Origin: Paraburkholderia acidicola
GTDB lineage: Bacteria; Pseudomonadota; Gammaproteobacteria; Burkholderiales; Burkholderiaceae
DNA length: 64,000 nucleotides
Reading direction: 5' to 3'
Assembly: GCF_002362315.1 (NCBI RefSeq)
Contig: NZ_MTZV01000006.1
Location: 62,001-126,000, forward strand
Of the stretch, positions 53,113 to 61,283 are shown in pieces. The notes under the pieces are model-generated. The model was given only the letters and a program-made list of their open reading frames with translations. It did no database searches and was not told the DNA's origin. Position 1 is the first letter of the stretch; every line of letters starts with the position of its first letter. The translations under genes were made by a program, and so were the position numbers.

Positions 53113-54270
53113 ATGTCTCGTCGTGTAATTTTCACCGTAGCCGTCTTCGGCGCGGTTTTGCTTGGCGCCTGCTCAAGCATTCCTACTTCGGGGCCGAGTA
53201 GTTCGCAGATTAACAATGCTGCGGCTCCAGCTAATCCTTCGGGCATCCAGATCGTGGATGTGACCGACGACGTCGCGCGCAAACTCTTTGCGGAGCGCAG
53301 CGTCGGTGATTTTTCTGCGACCTTGGGCAGCAATACGTTATTCCAGCAGCAGCTCGGTGTGGGGGACACGATCGAAGTATCGATCTGGGAAGCGCCGCCC
53401 GCCACGCTGTTTGGCGCCGCGCAAATGGATACGAAGGGCGGTACGACCAATGCGCGCGTGACGGTGCTGCCGGAACAGACGATCGACGGTAGCGGCAAGA
53501 TCAACGTGCCGTTTGCCGGTGAATTGCAGGCGGTGGGGCGCACGCCGGCGCAATTGCAGCGCGATATCACGGCGCGCCTGAAGAATATTGCTCACGATCC
53601 GCAGGTGCTGGTGAAGCTGTCGCGCAATGCGACTTCATACGTGACCGTTGTGGGTGATGTGGCTAGCAGCAACCGGATGCCGCTTAGCGCGCGTGGCGAG
53701 CGTCTGCTCGATGCGCTGGCTTTTGCGGGCGGTGTTAAACAACCGGTCGACAAGATTACGCTTCAGGTGACGCGTGGCGACACGGTGGCTTCCTTGCCGC
53801 TGGAAACGGTGATTCGCGATCCGCGCCAGAATGTGCCGCTGCATGCCGGGGATGTCGTGACGGCGCTGTTTCAGCCGTATAGCTTTACGTCGCTTGGGGC
53901 GACTGGCAAGAACGAGGAAATCAACTTCGAGGCGCAGGGGATTACGCTGGCTCAGGCGTTGGCTCGCGCTGGAGGGTTGCAGGATTCCCGGTCGGATGCG
54001 CAGGGGGTTTTTATTTTCCGGCTTGAGGATGCTAAGGCTTTGGCCTGGCCTACGTCTCCGGTACGCACTACTGCTGACGGTAAGGTGCCGGTCGTTTATC
54101 GCGTGAATTTGCGGGACCCGAATTCGTTCTTTGTTGCGCAGAGCTTCATGATGGATAACAAGGATCTGCTGTATGTGTCGAATGCGCCGATCGCCGAGGT
54201 TCAGAAGTTCTTGAATGTGGTGTTCTCGGTGGCGTATCCGGTGATTACGGGGGTTCAGACGTTTAGGTAG
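53113..54270 (+). CDS. OPX-family outer-membrane polysaccharide export lipoprotein (Wza/KpsD-like)
   Basis: A 385-residue export protein. Its lipobox LLGAC puts the lipid-modified Cys at residue 20. The polysaccharide-export domain has QLGVGDTIEVSIWEAP (about 78-93) and GKINVPFAGELQAVGRTPAQLQRDI. Two SLBB modules follow: SYVTVVGDVASSNRMPLS with LLDALAFAGGVK, and EINFEAQGITLAQALARAGGLQDSRS. The C-terminal ending FLNVVFSVAYPVITGVQTFR could form the outer-membrane helix. It is expected to make the outer-membrane channel for the capsule. No co-polymerase (Wzc/KpsE) is in the window. Confidence 0.9.
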   Translation: MSRRVIFTVAVFGAVLLGACSSIPTSGPSSSQINNAAAPANPSGIQIVDVTDDVARKLFAERSVGDFSATLGSNTLFQQQLGVGDTIEVSIWEAPPATLFGAAQMDTKGGTTNARVTVLPEQTIDGSGKINVPFAGELQAVGRTPAQLQRDITARLKNIAHDPQVLVKLSRNATSYVTVVGDVASSNRMPLSARGERLLDALAFAGGVKQPVDKITLQVTRGDTVASLPLETVIRDPRQNVPLHAGDVVTALFQPYSFTSLGATGKNEEINFEAQGITLAQALARAGGLQDSRSDAQGVFIFRLEDAKALAWPTSPVRTTADGKVPVVYRVNLRDPNSFFVAQSFMMDNKDLLYVSNAPIAEVQKFLNVVFSVAYPVITGVQTFR

Positions 54271-54356
54271 AGGGTCTATTAATGACTCTCCGTCTCATCG
54301 TGGTGAGATGAGTATCTAGTCTCCGGTGTTTTCATCACTCAAACTGATTACGTCGA

Positions 54357-55475
54357 ATGCAAGACCTGGATCTGGTGTCGGGCGCCGCGTTGCGCGACGT
54401 GGGTGCATTTCTTAGGGCTCACTATACTGAGTTGATTTTGCCGATCTGGCGCGGACCAGGCTTTAACCCGGAACTGCACCTGCCATTTGAAGCTGTCTCC
54501 TCTAGTGATCACAGTCCGTTACCGCCTACCCGCTATAGGGCGATGGCATGCGCAAGGCAGCTTTTTGTGTTTTCGCAGGCCGGCGATCTGAAACATGCAA
54601 CGCGGTTGTTTGATTCGTTGCGGCGCTATTTCGAAGATCAACAGCACGGTGGCTGGTTTTATAGCGTTGATGCAGACGGCAAACCGAAGGAGTGCAGGAA
54701 GGATCTATACACGCACGCATTCGTGATCTTCGCTACGGCAGAATATGCGCGTCAGTCAGGGTCGCATGAGGCCCTGGCAGTACTGGAGCAAACTGCGGAA
54801 CTTGTTGAAACGCGCTTCGCTGTAGGTGAGCACACACCGGGCCTGCTTAATGCAACGATGTCCGAGGACTTCTCGGTAGTGGTTGATGCGCCGTTGCAGA
54901 ATCCACTGATGCATCTGACAGAGGCGTGGCTTGCGGCCGGCGCAGCAACCGGGTCCCACGTGTTCGATGAACGCCTTCTGACACTTGCGGGAGCGATTGC
55001 ACAAACCTTTATCGATCCGACGACCAACTGCATTGCTGAATTGCCGATAGGCAGCCTTGGTAATCGGCTCGAGCCGGGACATCAGTTTGAATGGTATTTC
55101 CTGGTGTTCGGCAGCGCGCATCCAGCGTTTGTCACGACCGGGCTTCATGCGTCGCTCACTGAGGCATTCGAGTTTGCGCGCCGATACGGTGTTGACCCTG
55201 AGACCGGTGGTGTTTGCGCTGCCGTCGATGCGCAGGGAGAAATGCTTGATGCAACCCAACGCATCTGGGCACAGACCGAGTATTTGCGCGCCCTTGCTAC
55301 CCACGATTCTGTCGACGATGCGCTGTTGCGACGTGAGATCGTGCGCTTTCGCAACCGTTTCCTGCACCCACAAGGCTGGCATGAGTGTCTGTCGCCGCAA
55401 GGCGCCGTTGTGAGGGCGGAACTGCCTTCGACGACTCCTTATCATCTGGCGACGGCTTTCGCGGCACTACCGTGA
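54357..55475 (+). CDS. AGE-family epimerase/isomerase
   Basis: A 372-residue (alpha/alpha)6-barrel protein of the N-acylglucosamine 2-epimerase / mannose isomerase family. Signature elements are QQHGGWFYSVDADGKP, KDLYTHAFVIFATAEYAR, ATMSEDFSVVV...NPLMHLTEAWLAA and RLEPGHQFEWYFLVF, where the P-G-H-x-x-E-W block holds the catalytic His and Glu. It could interconvert mannose and fructose/glucose or epimerise a HexNAc. In this locus, with GDP-mannose dehydratase nearby, supply of a sugar precursor is plausible. Start ATG 54357, 86 bases after the OPX stop. Confidence 0.85.
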   Translation: MQDLDLVSGAALRDVGAFLRAHYTELILPIWRGPGFNPELHLPFEAVSSSDHSPLPPTRYRAMACARQLFVFSQAGDLKHATRLFDSLRRYFEDQQHGGWFYSVDADGKPKECRKDLYTHAFVIFATAEYARQSGSHEALAVLEQTAELVETRFAVGEHTPGLLNATMSEDFSVVVDAPLQNPLMHLTEAWLAAGAATGSHVFDERLLTLAGAIAQTFIDPTTNCIAELPIGSLGNRLEPGHQFEWYFLVFGSAHPAFVTTGLHASLTEAFEFARRYGVDPETGGVCAAVDAQGEMLDATQRIWAQTEYLRALATHDSVDDALLRREIVRFRNRFLHPQGWHECLSPQGAVVRAELPSTTPYHLATAFAALP

Positions 55476-55530
55476 TGTAGCGGCAAGCCGCCCTTGGTTG
55501 ATAAGTCCTGAACGTATTACGAGCAAGAAT

Positions 55531-56454
55531 ATGAGCCTGAATTTCTCGTCTGCCGCTGTCCTCGTTGCCGGCGATGTGATGCTGGATCGCTACTGGTTTG
55601 GTGATACCACGCGTATTTCTCCCGAAGCTCCTGTGCCAGTAGTGCATGTATCGAAAGAGCACAGCACTGCAGGCGGTGCGGCGAATGTCGCAGTTAATAT
55701 TGCGAATCTGGGTGCAACGAGTAGCCTCATTTCCGTGATCGGTACCGATGTGGCGGGACAGGATCTGCTCGATGTCCTGCAGGCGACTCGGGTGCGGTGC
55801 GAATTTCTGCGCGACGCGAACTTCCAGACTACGGTGAAACTCCGTGTGCTGGCACGCGGTCAGCAGGTGGTGCGTGCTGATTTCGAACAGAAACCTGATC
55901 ACGAACTGTTATTGCCAATTGTTGATTTGTTCGCCAAGCAGATTGATGCGCATCAGGCTGTGGTGTTTTCGGATTACGGTAAGGGCGGACTTTCTCATCT
56001 GCACGGCATGATGCGCATTGCGCGAGAGCGCGACAAGATTGTACTCATTGATCCCAAGGGCTCGGATTATTCTGCCTATCGAGGGGCGACGTTGCTGACG
56101 CCCAATCGAGACGAATTCGCGCAGGTGGCGGGAGCGTGGTTTTCCGAGGCTGAATTTGAGCGGAAGGCGCTTGCGTTGTGTGCGAATCTCGATCTGCATG
56201 CATTGCTCGTGACCCGTTCCGAAGAAGGGATGAGTCTCTTCTTCGATGGTCGTCACGTCAGGATCAATGCACAGGCGCGCGAGGTGTACGACGTGTCGGG
56301 GGCAGGCGACACGGTGATTGCTACGCTCGCGGTAGCGCTGGCGAATGGTTGTCCGCTCGAGGACGCAGCACACCTTGCCAATCGTGCCGCAGGTGTTGTG
56401 GTGGGTAAGGTTGGTACTGCGCCGATCACGCTCGAAGAACTTGTCCGCGCCTAA
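55531..56454 (+). CDS. hldA: D-glycero-beta-D-manno-heptose-7-phosphate kinase (RfaE domain I)
   Basis: A 307-residue PfkB-family kinase. It opens AVLVAGDVMLDRYWFGDTTRISPEAPVPV, the hallmark of the RfaE/HldE kinase domain, with TAGGAANVAVNIANLGA, VFSDYGKGGLSH, ATLLTPNRDEFAQVAG and the second PfkB signature DVSGAGDTVIATLAVAL. It makes heptose-1,7-bisphosphate, a precursor of ADP-heptose. The adenylyltransferase (HldC) half is absent here, as is normal when the enzyme is split. Presence in this locus, together with a GT9-containing fusion, suggests a heptose residue in the polymer. It is the last rightward gene of the OPX-AGE-HldA group. Confidence 0.9.
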   Translation: MSLNFSSAAVLVAGDVMLDRYWFGDTTRISPEAPVPVVHVSKEHSTAGGAANVAVNIANLGATSSLISVIGTDVAGQDLLDVLQATRVRCEFLRDANFQTTVKLRVLARGQQVVRADFEQKPDHELLLPIVDLFAKQIDAHQAVVFSDYGKGGLSHLHGMMRIARERDKIVLIDPKGSDYSAYRGATLLTPNRDEFAQVAGAWFSEAEFERKALALCANLDLHALLVTRSEEGMSLFFDGRHVRINAQAREVYDVSGAGDTVIATLAVALANGCPLEDAAHLANRAAGVVVGKVGTAPITLEELVRA

Positions 56455-56563
56455 CGGTCATCGAAGTGCCTGGGCTTCGGCGCAGTCGGATGATGTGGAG
56501 AGCGGAGCGATGCGCGAGGTCCCATGACCGTCGCGCGAGCTCTGTGACATTAGCTGGATTGTG

Positions 56564-57169
56564 TTAGTAAACGCCGTCGGGCCTGATTTTTTCGATCACG
56601 CATTCAATCTCGTAGGGTCCCTCCGCGTGCTGCTCCAGCGGCAGGCAGAGATCGGCAGGGCGAAATCTTTCGCGTAGGTGGATGATCCGATAAGTACTGC
56701 GCGGAATGGAGGATTCGATTTCGTAGAGCAGACGGCTCGCCGTATAGAAGCGTCGATGATCTCCGTTGAACGATGACGGCGGAGTGTCCCGACGCTCGTA
56801 GGCGTCCATCAGCGGAACGAACAAGATGAGTGTGCCGTCATATTCCAGAGCCCTCATGCATTCGCGAAGAAAATAGCCATAGTCGGCTATGTGTTCCAGC
56901 AGATGCGACGCGTGGATCGTGCCCAGCGAACCGTTTTCGTAGGGAAGATTTCGACCATCGTATCCCGGTGTGTCTATGTCAAGCCCACGCGCTTCCTCGA
57001 AAATTGGCGTGGAATCAGCAGCCCCCTTGTAGCCCACGTCGATTACGACGCCAGGGCGGACGAACCGATCCCAGAAACCCTCGGCTGTGCGTTGGTCGAA
57101 CAGTCGAGTGGGTTCGCCCTGCAATCTACTCGATTTCACCAGCTTGATGCGACGTCTAGAGATGTCCAT
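56564..57169 (-). CDS. Class I SAM-dependent methyltransferase
   Basis: A 201-residue methyltransferase: motif I VIDVGYKGAADS (about 42-53), acidic loop RGLDIDTPGYDG, and SLGTIHASHLLEHIADYGYFLRE followed by DGTLILFVPLMDAYERR (motif post-II/III). It contains the H-x-L-E-H found in methyltransferase type 11 members that modify sugars or polyketides. In the capsule locus it probably methylates a sugar residue of the polymer or of a nucleotide-sugar intermediate. It is separated from the GT4 gene upstream by a 195-base region with overlapping hairpins. No ribosome site is obvious. Confidence 0.82.
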   Translation of the reverse strand: MDISRRRIKLVKSSRLQGEPTRLFDQRTAEGFWDRFVRPGVVIDVGYKGAADSTPIFEEARGLDIDTPGYDGRNLPYENGSLGTIHASHLLEHIADYGYFLRECMRALEYDGTLILFVPLMDAYERRDTPPSSFNGDHRRFYTASRLLYEIESSIPRSTYRIIHLRERFRPADLCLPLEQHAEGPYEIECVIEKIRPDGVY

Positions 57170-57201
57170 TTAGTTCGAATGCCATTTTAAGAGGTCGATT
57201 C

Positions 57202-57230
57202 ACCCTCTATGCAAAAGAGGGTACTTTTGC
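57202..57230. other. Two overlapping, mutually exclusive hairpins upstream of the methyltransferase gene
   Basis: ACCCTCT (57202-57208) pairs with AGAGGGT (57216-57222), and GCAAAAG (57211-57217) pairs with CTTTTGC (57224-57230). The strands share bases 57211-57222, so only one stem can form at a time. The site is 33-61 bases before the methyltransferase start on the minus strand. No T-run follows, so this is not a simple terminator; it could be an attenuator, a protein target or a chance overlap. Confidence 0.5.
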
Positions 57231-57364
57231 GGCCAACTTTTATCTGGGCAGCCTCAACATACGACAGCGGTCTGCGAGAATTCCGTTGAGCGGTTACGCG
57301 GGGATTCACTCATGGCCTCGTAGTTTCTCGAGTCTTTGATTCGCCTCGAATATTGTAGCTTGGT

Positions 57365-58504
57365 CTATGAGGTGACGGTAACGATGGACGTACATGACAA
57401 CGCACTCATTTGACGATAGACGTCGAGCGTTCGAGCGGCGCAGTCGGCCCAACTGCGTTTCGCGGCAACTGCGAGCCCGCGTGTTCGCGCCTGTTCGCGC
57501 CACGCATCGTCATACAGCACCTGCGCAATGCCAGTTTTTAGCAGCTCGTGATCATCCGGTTCGATTAGCCATGCTGCGCCTTCTGCAACTTCCGGTAGCG
57601 ACGAGCGGTTGGATGTGAGCGACGGGATACCGCTTGCCAGTGCCTCCAGTAGTGGCAGACCGTAACCCTCATAGACCGATGGAAACAGGAACGCGTGTGC
57701 GCCGGCGTAGAGCGCTGGCAACAACGTATCGGGCACGAATCCAAGATGGTGCAACCAGCCCTCTTGAACGCCGTGCTCAATCGTAGTCAGCAGATTCTGA
57801 TTCAACCAGCCATGGCTACCTGCCAGCACGAGTGGATACTGTTTCTTTGTAGCGGCCGGGAGATCGCGGTAGGCAGCTAGCAAGCGATCGATTCGCTTGC
57901 GTGGCTCCAGCGTCGATACGCACAGCGCATACCGATCCGGAGTCAGGCCGTATGTGCGTAGCGGCGCGAGCAGATCGGCGTGGGAACGTGGATGGAATTC
58001 GGGACTCACGCCGAGGCCCACAACACTGATGCCGGTGCCGGGCCAGTCGAAATAATCGACTACCTCGTCGCGCGTCGCGAATGAATCGGTGATCAAGTGA
58101 CGCGCGCGGCGCAACGTCGACGCGAAGTGCGTGTCGAAATAACGCAAGCGCTCGTCTGGATGTGTCTCGGGGTACTTGAAGACTGATAGATCGTGGACTG
58201 TCACGATACCTTCGTCCACCTCGGGCGGCAGAAAGTAGTTCGGCGAGTGAAACAGGTGTCCGCGTAACCCGCTACGCACGCGCCGTCGCCGTAACCAGCC
58301 TGGATCGAACAACCAACGAGGCTTGCGCTGTCGCGGTTGCGGCAGCAGGAGGCTAGCTGGATCGTCGATCCAACGGCTACCGAACAGCAATCGCAGATTG
58401 TCCAGTTCTGTGCTGCGATGGAAATGAGTGGCCAATTCCCACGTGTACCTGCCGATGCCAGTGAGCGGAGGTCTAATCGCGTCGACGGCGAGCACCACCT
58501 TCAT
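57365..58504 (-). CDS. GT4 glycosyltransferase (mannosyltransferase-like)
   Basis: A 379-residue GT-B enzyme of family GT4. It starts MKVVLAVDAIRPPLTGIGRYTWEL (the G-I-G-R-Y loop typical of sugar transferases acting on polymer acceptors), has FHSPNYFLPPEVDEGIVTVHDLSVFKYP, STLEPRKRIDRLLAAY opening the C-domain, and the donor motif FPSVYEGYGLPLLEALASGIP. ATG at 58504 is preferred; the frame continues upstream but those residues are not GT-like. It follows the sulfotransferase fusion by 43 bases in a leftward operon. Linkage and donor are unknown; GDP-mannose or a GDP-deoxyhexose is compatible with the neighbouring Gmd. Confidence 0.87.
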   Translation of the reverse strand: MKVVLAVDAIRPPLTGIGRYTWELATHFHRSTELDNLRLLFGSRWIDDPASLLLPQPRQRKPRWLFDPGWLRRRRVRSGLRGHLFHSPNYFLPPEVDEGIVTVHDLSVFKYPETHPDERLRYFDTHFASTLRRARHLITDSFATRDEVVDYFDWPGTGISVVGLGVSPEFHPRSHADLLAPLRTYGLTPDRYALCVSTLEPRKRIDRLLAAYRDLPAATKKQYPLVLAGSHGWLNQNLLTTIEHGVQEGWLHHLGFVPDTLLPALYAGAHAFLFPSVYEGYGLPLLEALASGIPSLTSNRSSLPEVAEGAAWLIEPDDHELLKTGIAQVLYDDAWREQARTRGLAVAAKRSWADCAARTLDVYRQMSALSCTSIVTVTS

Positions 58505-58547
58505 TGCGTGTTCTCTGGCATCGAGGGGAGCGGGCCGCTTCGTCCAG

Positions 58548-60149
58548 TCATGACGGTAACGACACTGATACGTCGATCGTCGACGCTTCAAAGCCGTTTT
58601 CCTCGAACCAGCATACCTGTTCCTGGACTAGAGTCAGAATCAAACGATAGTGTCCTGGTGCTTCCGGCGCAACCACCTGGATGATCGCTGGAACGTCGGA
58701 CGATGCGGCGAATCCGTCCACGGGGGGCGAGCTTCGCAAGCCTTCGTATAAGTGGACGTCGCCTTGTGCATTCAACCAGTGGTAAGAGAGTTTGACAGGA
58801 CGGAACACATCACCGAGCCAGCTTTGTCCACTGAGGTTGGTAACCGTCACCGGCAGTGACAAAACCTCCCCGCATGTCAACTGCAACGATACGACCGATG
58901 CCTGTAGTGAGCCAGTGTGCTGTGTGATTACGGCACGCTCGAATGCGAGACCGGTGCGTTGAATCGACAACTCCGCCGGCAGATATGCGTAGCCAGCGTG
59001 GGCGACGGTCGGGTGGCGGCGTACTTCGAAAGCACACATGCTGTGTTGCCAGAACAACTCGTGCTCGCGGCCGGCGAGGCGTTCTGCAAAGGCAAAACCG
59101 GCGGTATACCGTCCACTCGGGAGATCGGCGACCAGATGATGACTGACCCTGTAGGAGCCAGGCGTGACGTGTTTGAATGGCTGCCCGAGCAGCGTGCTGT
59201 TAATGCCGAATGCCCAGCGCTGATCAGCGTCGAAAATATGGATACCCATTTCGAGTTCGACGATATCCCGGGTCAGAAGGATCTCAAGATCGAACGTGAT
59301 CAACGACCCGTGATCGATCTGTTCACCTTCGCGCAGAGCCGCGGAGGCGACGCAAATATCAGGTGTAGTGATGGCTCTCTGTTCGACAGCATCGTAGCGT
59401 GCCCATGCGATCGTGGATGCCGGTGCACTTGCGACGCGGGCTCGGTTCGCGATGCGGGCAGAGACGTCCGCATAGAACTGGATATCGAGCCGGTTCAATT
59501 GTTCGAGACGGCTGCGCAACACGTCGCTGATCTGGTGGACCTTGGGCCGGCTGCGGGTCACATTGACGTGAGGTAGCCGTTCCGGCGGCGCTATACCGAG
59601 CAGCGCACCGAAATCGGCGACGAAGGCGGGCATCTGTTCATACAGTCCAACGACATCGTAGTCGTTGAGCGCGGCATTTGCGGCAGCCAGCTTTTCGCTA
59701 TCGCTATTCTCGGCGTGCCCGCCGATCCGGCAGAAATGTTCGACATAAGGAGAGCGGATCGAGTCGAGAAATTCAGACGTTGTGTCCTCTCCGTCGGATG
59801 CGACGAACCGTTTGGCCCCGTCGATCAGTGTCGTCGTGTTGCGGTCTGGATCGACATTTTTCAGCAGGAAGAAGATCCACGATAACGCGCGATCGATCGG
59901 CTCGCGTAGCACTGTGACGTACTGATAGCGTGTATCGAGCGTATCGCCGTTCTGGAAAACGACGTGTGCCGAGATGATCGAGTACGGGCCACCCAGGCGA
60001 CGGATCAGGTCGCGATGTTCGCCGATCAGGTTTGGAGTGACGCAGCCCGGGCCTAAGGCATTCGCAAGCCATGCGTTGACGGCTTGCCCTGCGGTTTTCT
60101 GTAGATGATCGAATATCACCCGGCCAGGGTAGGCTTGAAGTGCCTTCAC
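58548..60149 (-). CDS. Sulfotransferase fused to Wzt-C-like and Ig-like carbohydrate-recognition regions
   Basis: A 533-residue fusion. Residues 1-235 resemble sulfotransferase family 2 (PF03567). FDHLQKTAGQAVNAWL, with Lys18 in the position of the PAPS-binding P-K-T-A-G loop, and VTVLREPIDRALS (78-90) as the 3'-phosphate-binding block support this. From about 245 to 385 a beta-rich region (DHGSLITFDLEILLTRDIVE, then GSYRVSHHLVADLPSGRYTAGFAF) resembles the C-terminal recognition domain of the O-antigen ABC protein Wzt. Residues about 395-533 form a second beta-sandwich ending GHYRLILTLVQEQVCWFEE. It would sulfate the polymer while binding it. CysC nearby supplies the donor. The combination is unusual. 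Confidence 0.75.
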   Translation of the reverse strand: MKALQAYPGRVIFDHLQKTAGQAVNAWLANALGPGCVTPNLIGEHRDLIRRLGGPYSIISAHVVFQNGDTLDTRYQYVTVLREPIDRALSWIFFLLKNVDPDRNTTTLIDGAKRFVASDGEDTTSEFLDSIRSPYVEHFCRIGGHAENSDSEKLAAANAALNDYDVVGLYEQMPAFVADFGALLGIAPPERLPHVNVTRSRPKVHQISDVLRSRLEQLNRLDIQFYADVSARIANRARVASAPASTIAWARYDAVEQRAITTPDICVASAALREGEQIDHGSLITFDLEILLTRDIVELEMGIHIFDADQRWAFGINSTLLGQPFKHVTPGSYRVSHHLVADLPSGRYTAGFAFAERLAGREHELFWQHSMCAFEVRRHPTVAHAGYAYLPAELSIQRTGLAFERAVITQHTGSLQASVVSLQLTCGEVLSLPVTVTNLSGQSWLGDVFRPVKLSYHWLNAQGDVHLYEGLRSSPPVDGFAASSDVPAIIQVVAPEAPGHYRLILTLVQEQVCWFEENGFEASTIDVSVSLPS

Positions 60150-60162
60150 GATGCGTATCCGT

Positions 60163-61197
60163 CTAGAAGGAAAAACCGGCTTCGTTTCTGCGGAGATCTG
60201 CGTCTACCATCATCTGACAAAGCTGCTCGAGTGTCGTTTTCGGTTCCCAGTCGAGCACGGCACGCGCTTTCTCCGGGTTGCCGATCAGCAGGTCGACCTC
60301 GGCGGGGCGATAGAACCTGGCGTTCACGCGGACGAGTGTGCGTCCCGTCTCGCGATCGATACCGACTTCGTGTTCGTTGCGACCTTGCCATTGCAGATCG
60401 AATCCGACCGCTTTTCCGGCCAGACTGACGAAATCGCGTACGGTCTCCGCGCGATGGGTGGCCAACACGTAGGTATCCGGCGTTTCTGCTTGCAGCATTT
60501 TCCACATGCCCTGCACGTACTCTTTGGCGTAACCCCAGTCCCGCTTTGCATCCAGGTTGCCTAGTTCGAGCACATCTAGTTTGCCGAGTTTGATCTTCGC
60601 GATCGCGTCCGTGATCTTGCGTGTGACGAACTCACGGCCGCGCAACGGCGATTCGTGGTTGAACAGGATACCGCTGCAACCAAAGATATCGTAGCTCTCG
60701 CGATAGTTGATCGTGATCCAGTGGGCGTAGAGTTTCGCGACCCCATACGGACTGCGGGGATAGAAAGGCGTCGATTCAATTTGCGGAACTGCCTGCACCT
60801 TACCGAACATTTCGGATGTGCTCGCCTGATAGAAGCGAACCGCCGGATTGACGATGCGGATTGCTTCCAGCAGGTTGAGCGGGCCGACACCCGTGATTTG
60901 CGCGGTGGTGGTCGGTTGCTCGAACGATACACCGACGAAGCTTTGCGCAGCCAGGTTGTAGACCTCAGTGGCTTCGGTCGACTGCAGCAAGCGAATCGAG
61001 GCACCGAGATCTGTTAGGTCGTATTCAACGAGATGCAGGTTCGGGTGCGCGGCGATGCCCAATTCCTCAAGTCGCCAGAAATTGACCGAGCTGGTGCGGC
61101 GGTAAGTGCCGAAGATCTGGTAGCCCTTAGACAGCAAGAACTCCGCTAGATAGGCCCCATCCTGCCCGGTGATCCCAGTTACGATTGCTTTTTTCAT
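60163..61197 (-). CDS. gmd: GDP-mannose 4,6-dehydratase
   Basis: A 344-residue extended SDR (EC 4.2.1.47). The NADP loop TGITGQDG lies at 7-14, EYDLTDLGASIRLLQ follows, and the active site has ASTSEMFGKVQ and YPRSPYGVAKLYAHW (catalytic Thr/Ser, Glu, Tyr and Lys). LFNHESPLRGREFVTRKIT and DWGYAKEYVQGMWKMLQ are signatures of Gmd. The product, GDP-4-keto-6-deoxymannose, leads to GDP-rhamnose, GDP-fucose or GDP-6-deoxytalose; a close homologue acts on GDP-heptose in 6-deoxyheptan capsules, so GDP-manno-heptose is an alternative substrate. No follow-on reductase or epimerase lies in the window. It is 13 bases upstream of the sulfotransferase fusion. Confidence 0.92.
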   Translation of the reverse strand: MKKAIVTGITGQDGAYLAEFLLSKGYQIFGTYRRTSSVNFWRLEELGIAAHPNLHLVEYDLTDLGASIRLLQSTEATEVYNLAAQSFVGVSFEQPTTTAQITGVGPLNLLEAIRIVNPAVRFYQASTSEMFGKVQAVPQIESTPFYPRSPYGVAKLYAHWITINYRESYDIFGCSGILFNHESPLRGREFVTRKITDAIAKIKLGKLDVLELGNLDAKRDWGYAKEYVQGMWKMLQAETPDTYVLATHRAETVRDFVSLAGKAVGFDLQWQGRNEHEVGIDRETGRTLVRVNARFYRPAEVDLLIGNPEKARAVLDWEPKTTLEQLCQMMVDADLRRNEAGFSF

Positions 61198-61283
61198 GGC
61201 GATTGGTCCGTTTTATTCTCTGTCGAGTAGCGTGCACAGCGTTTTTTCTTGATGCCCGTTCGGGAAGGAGGCGGATGTCGGTG

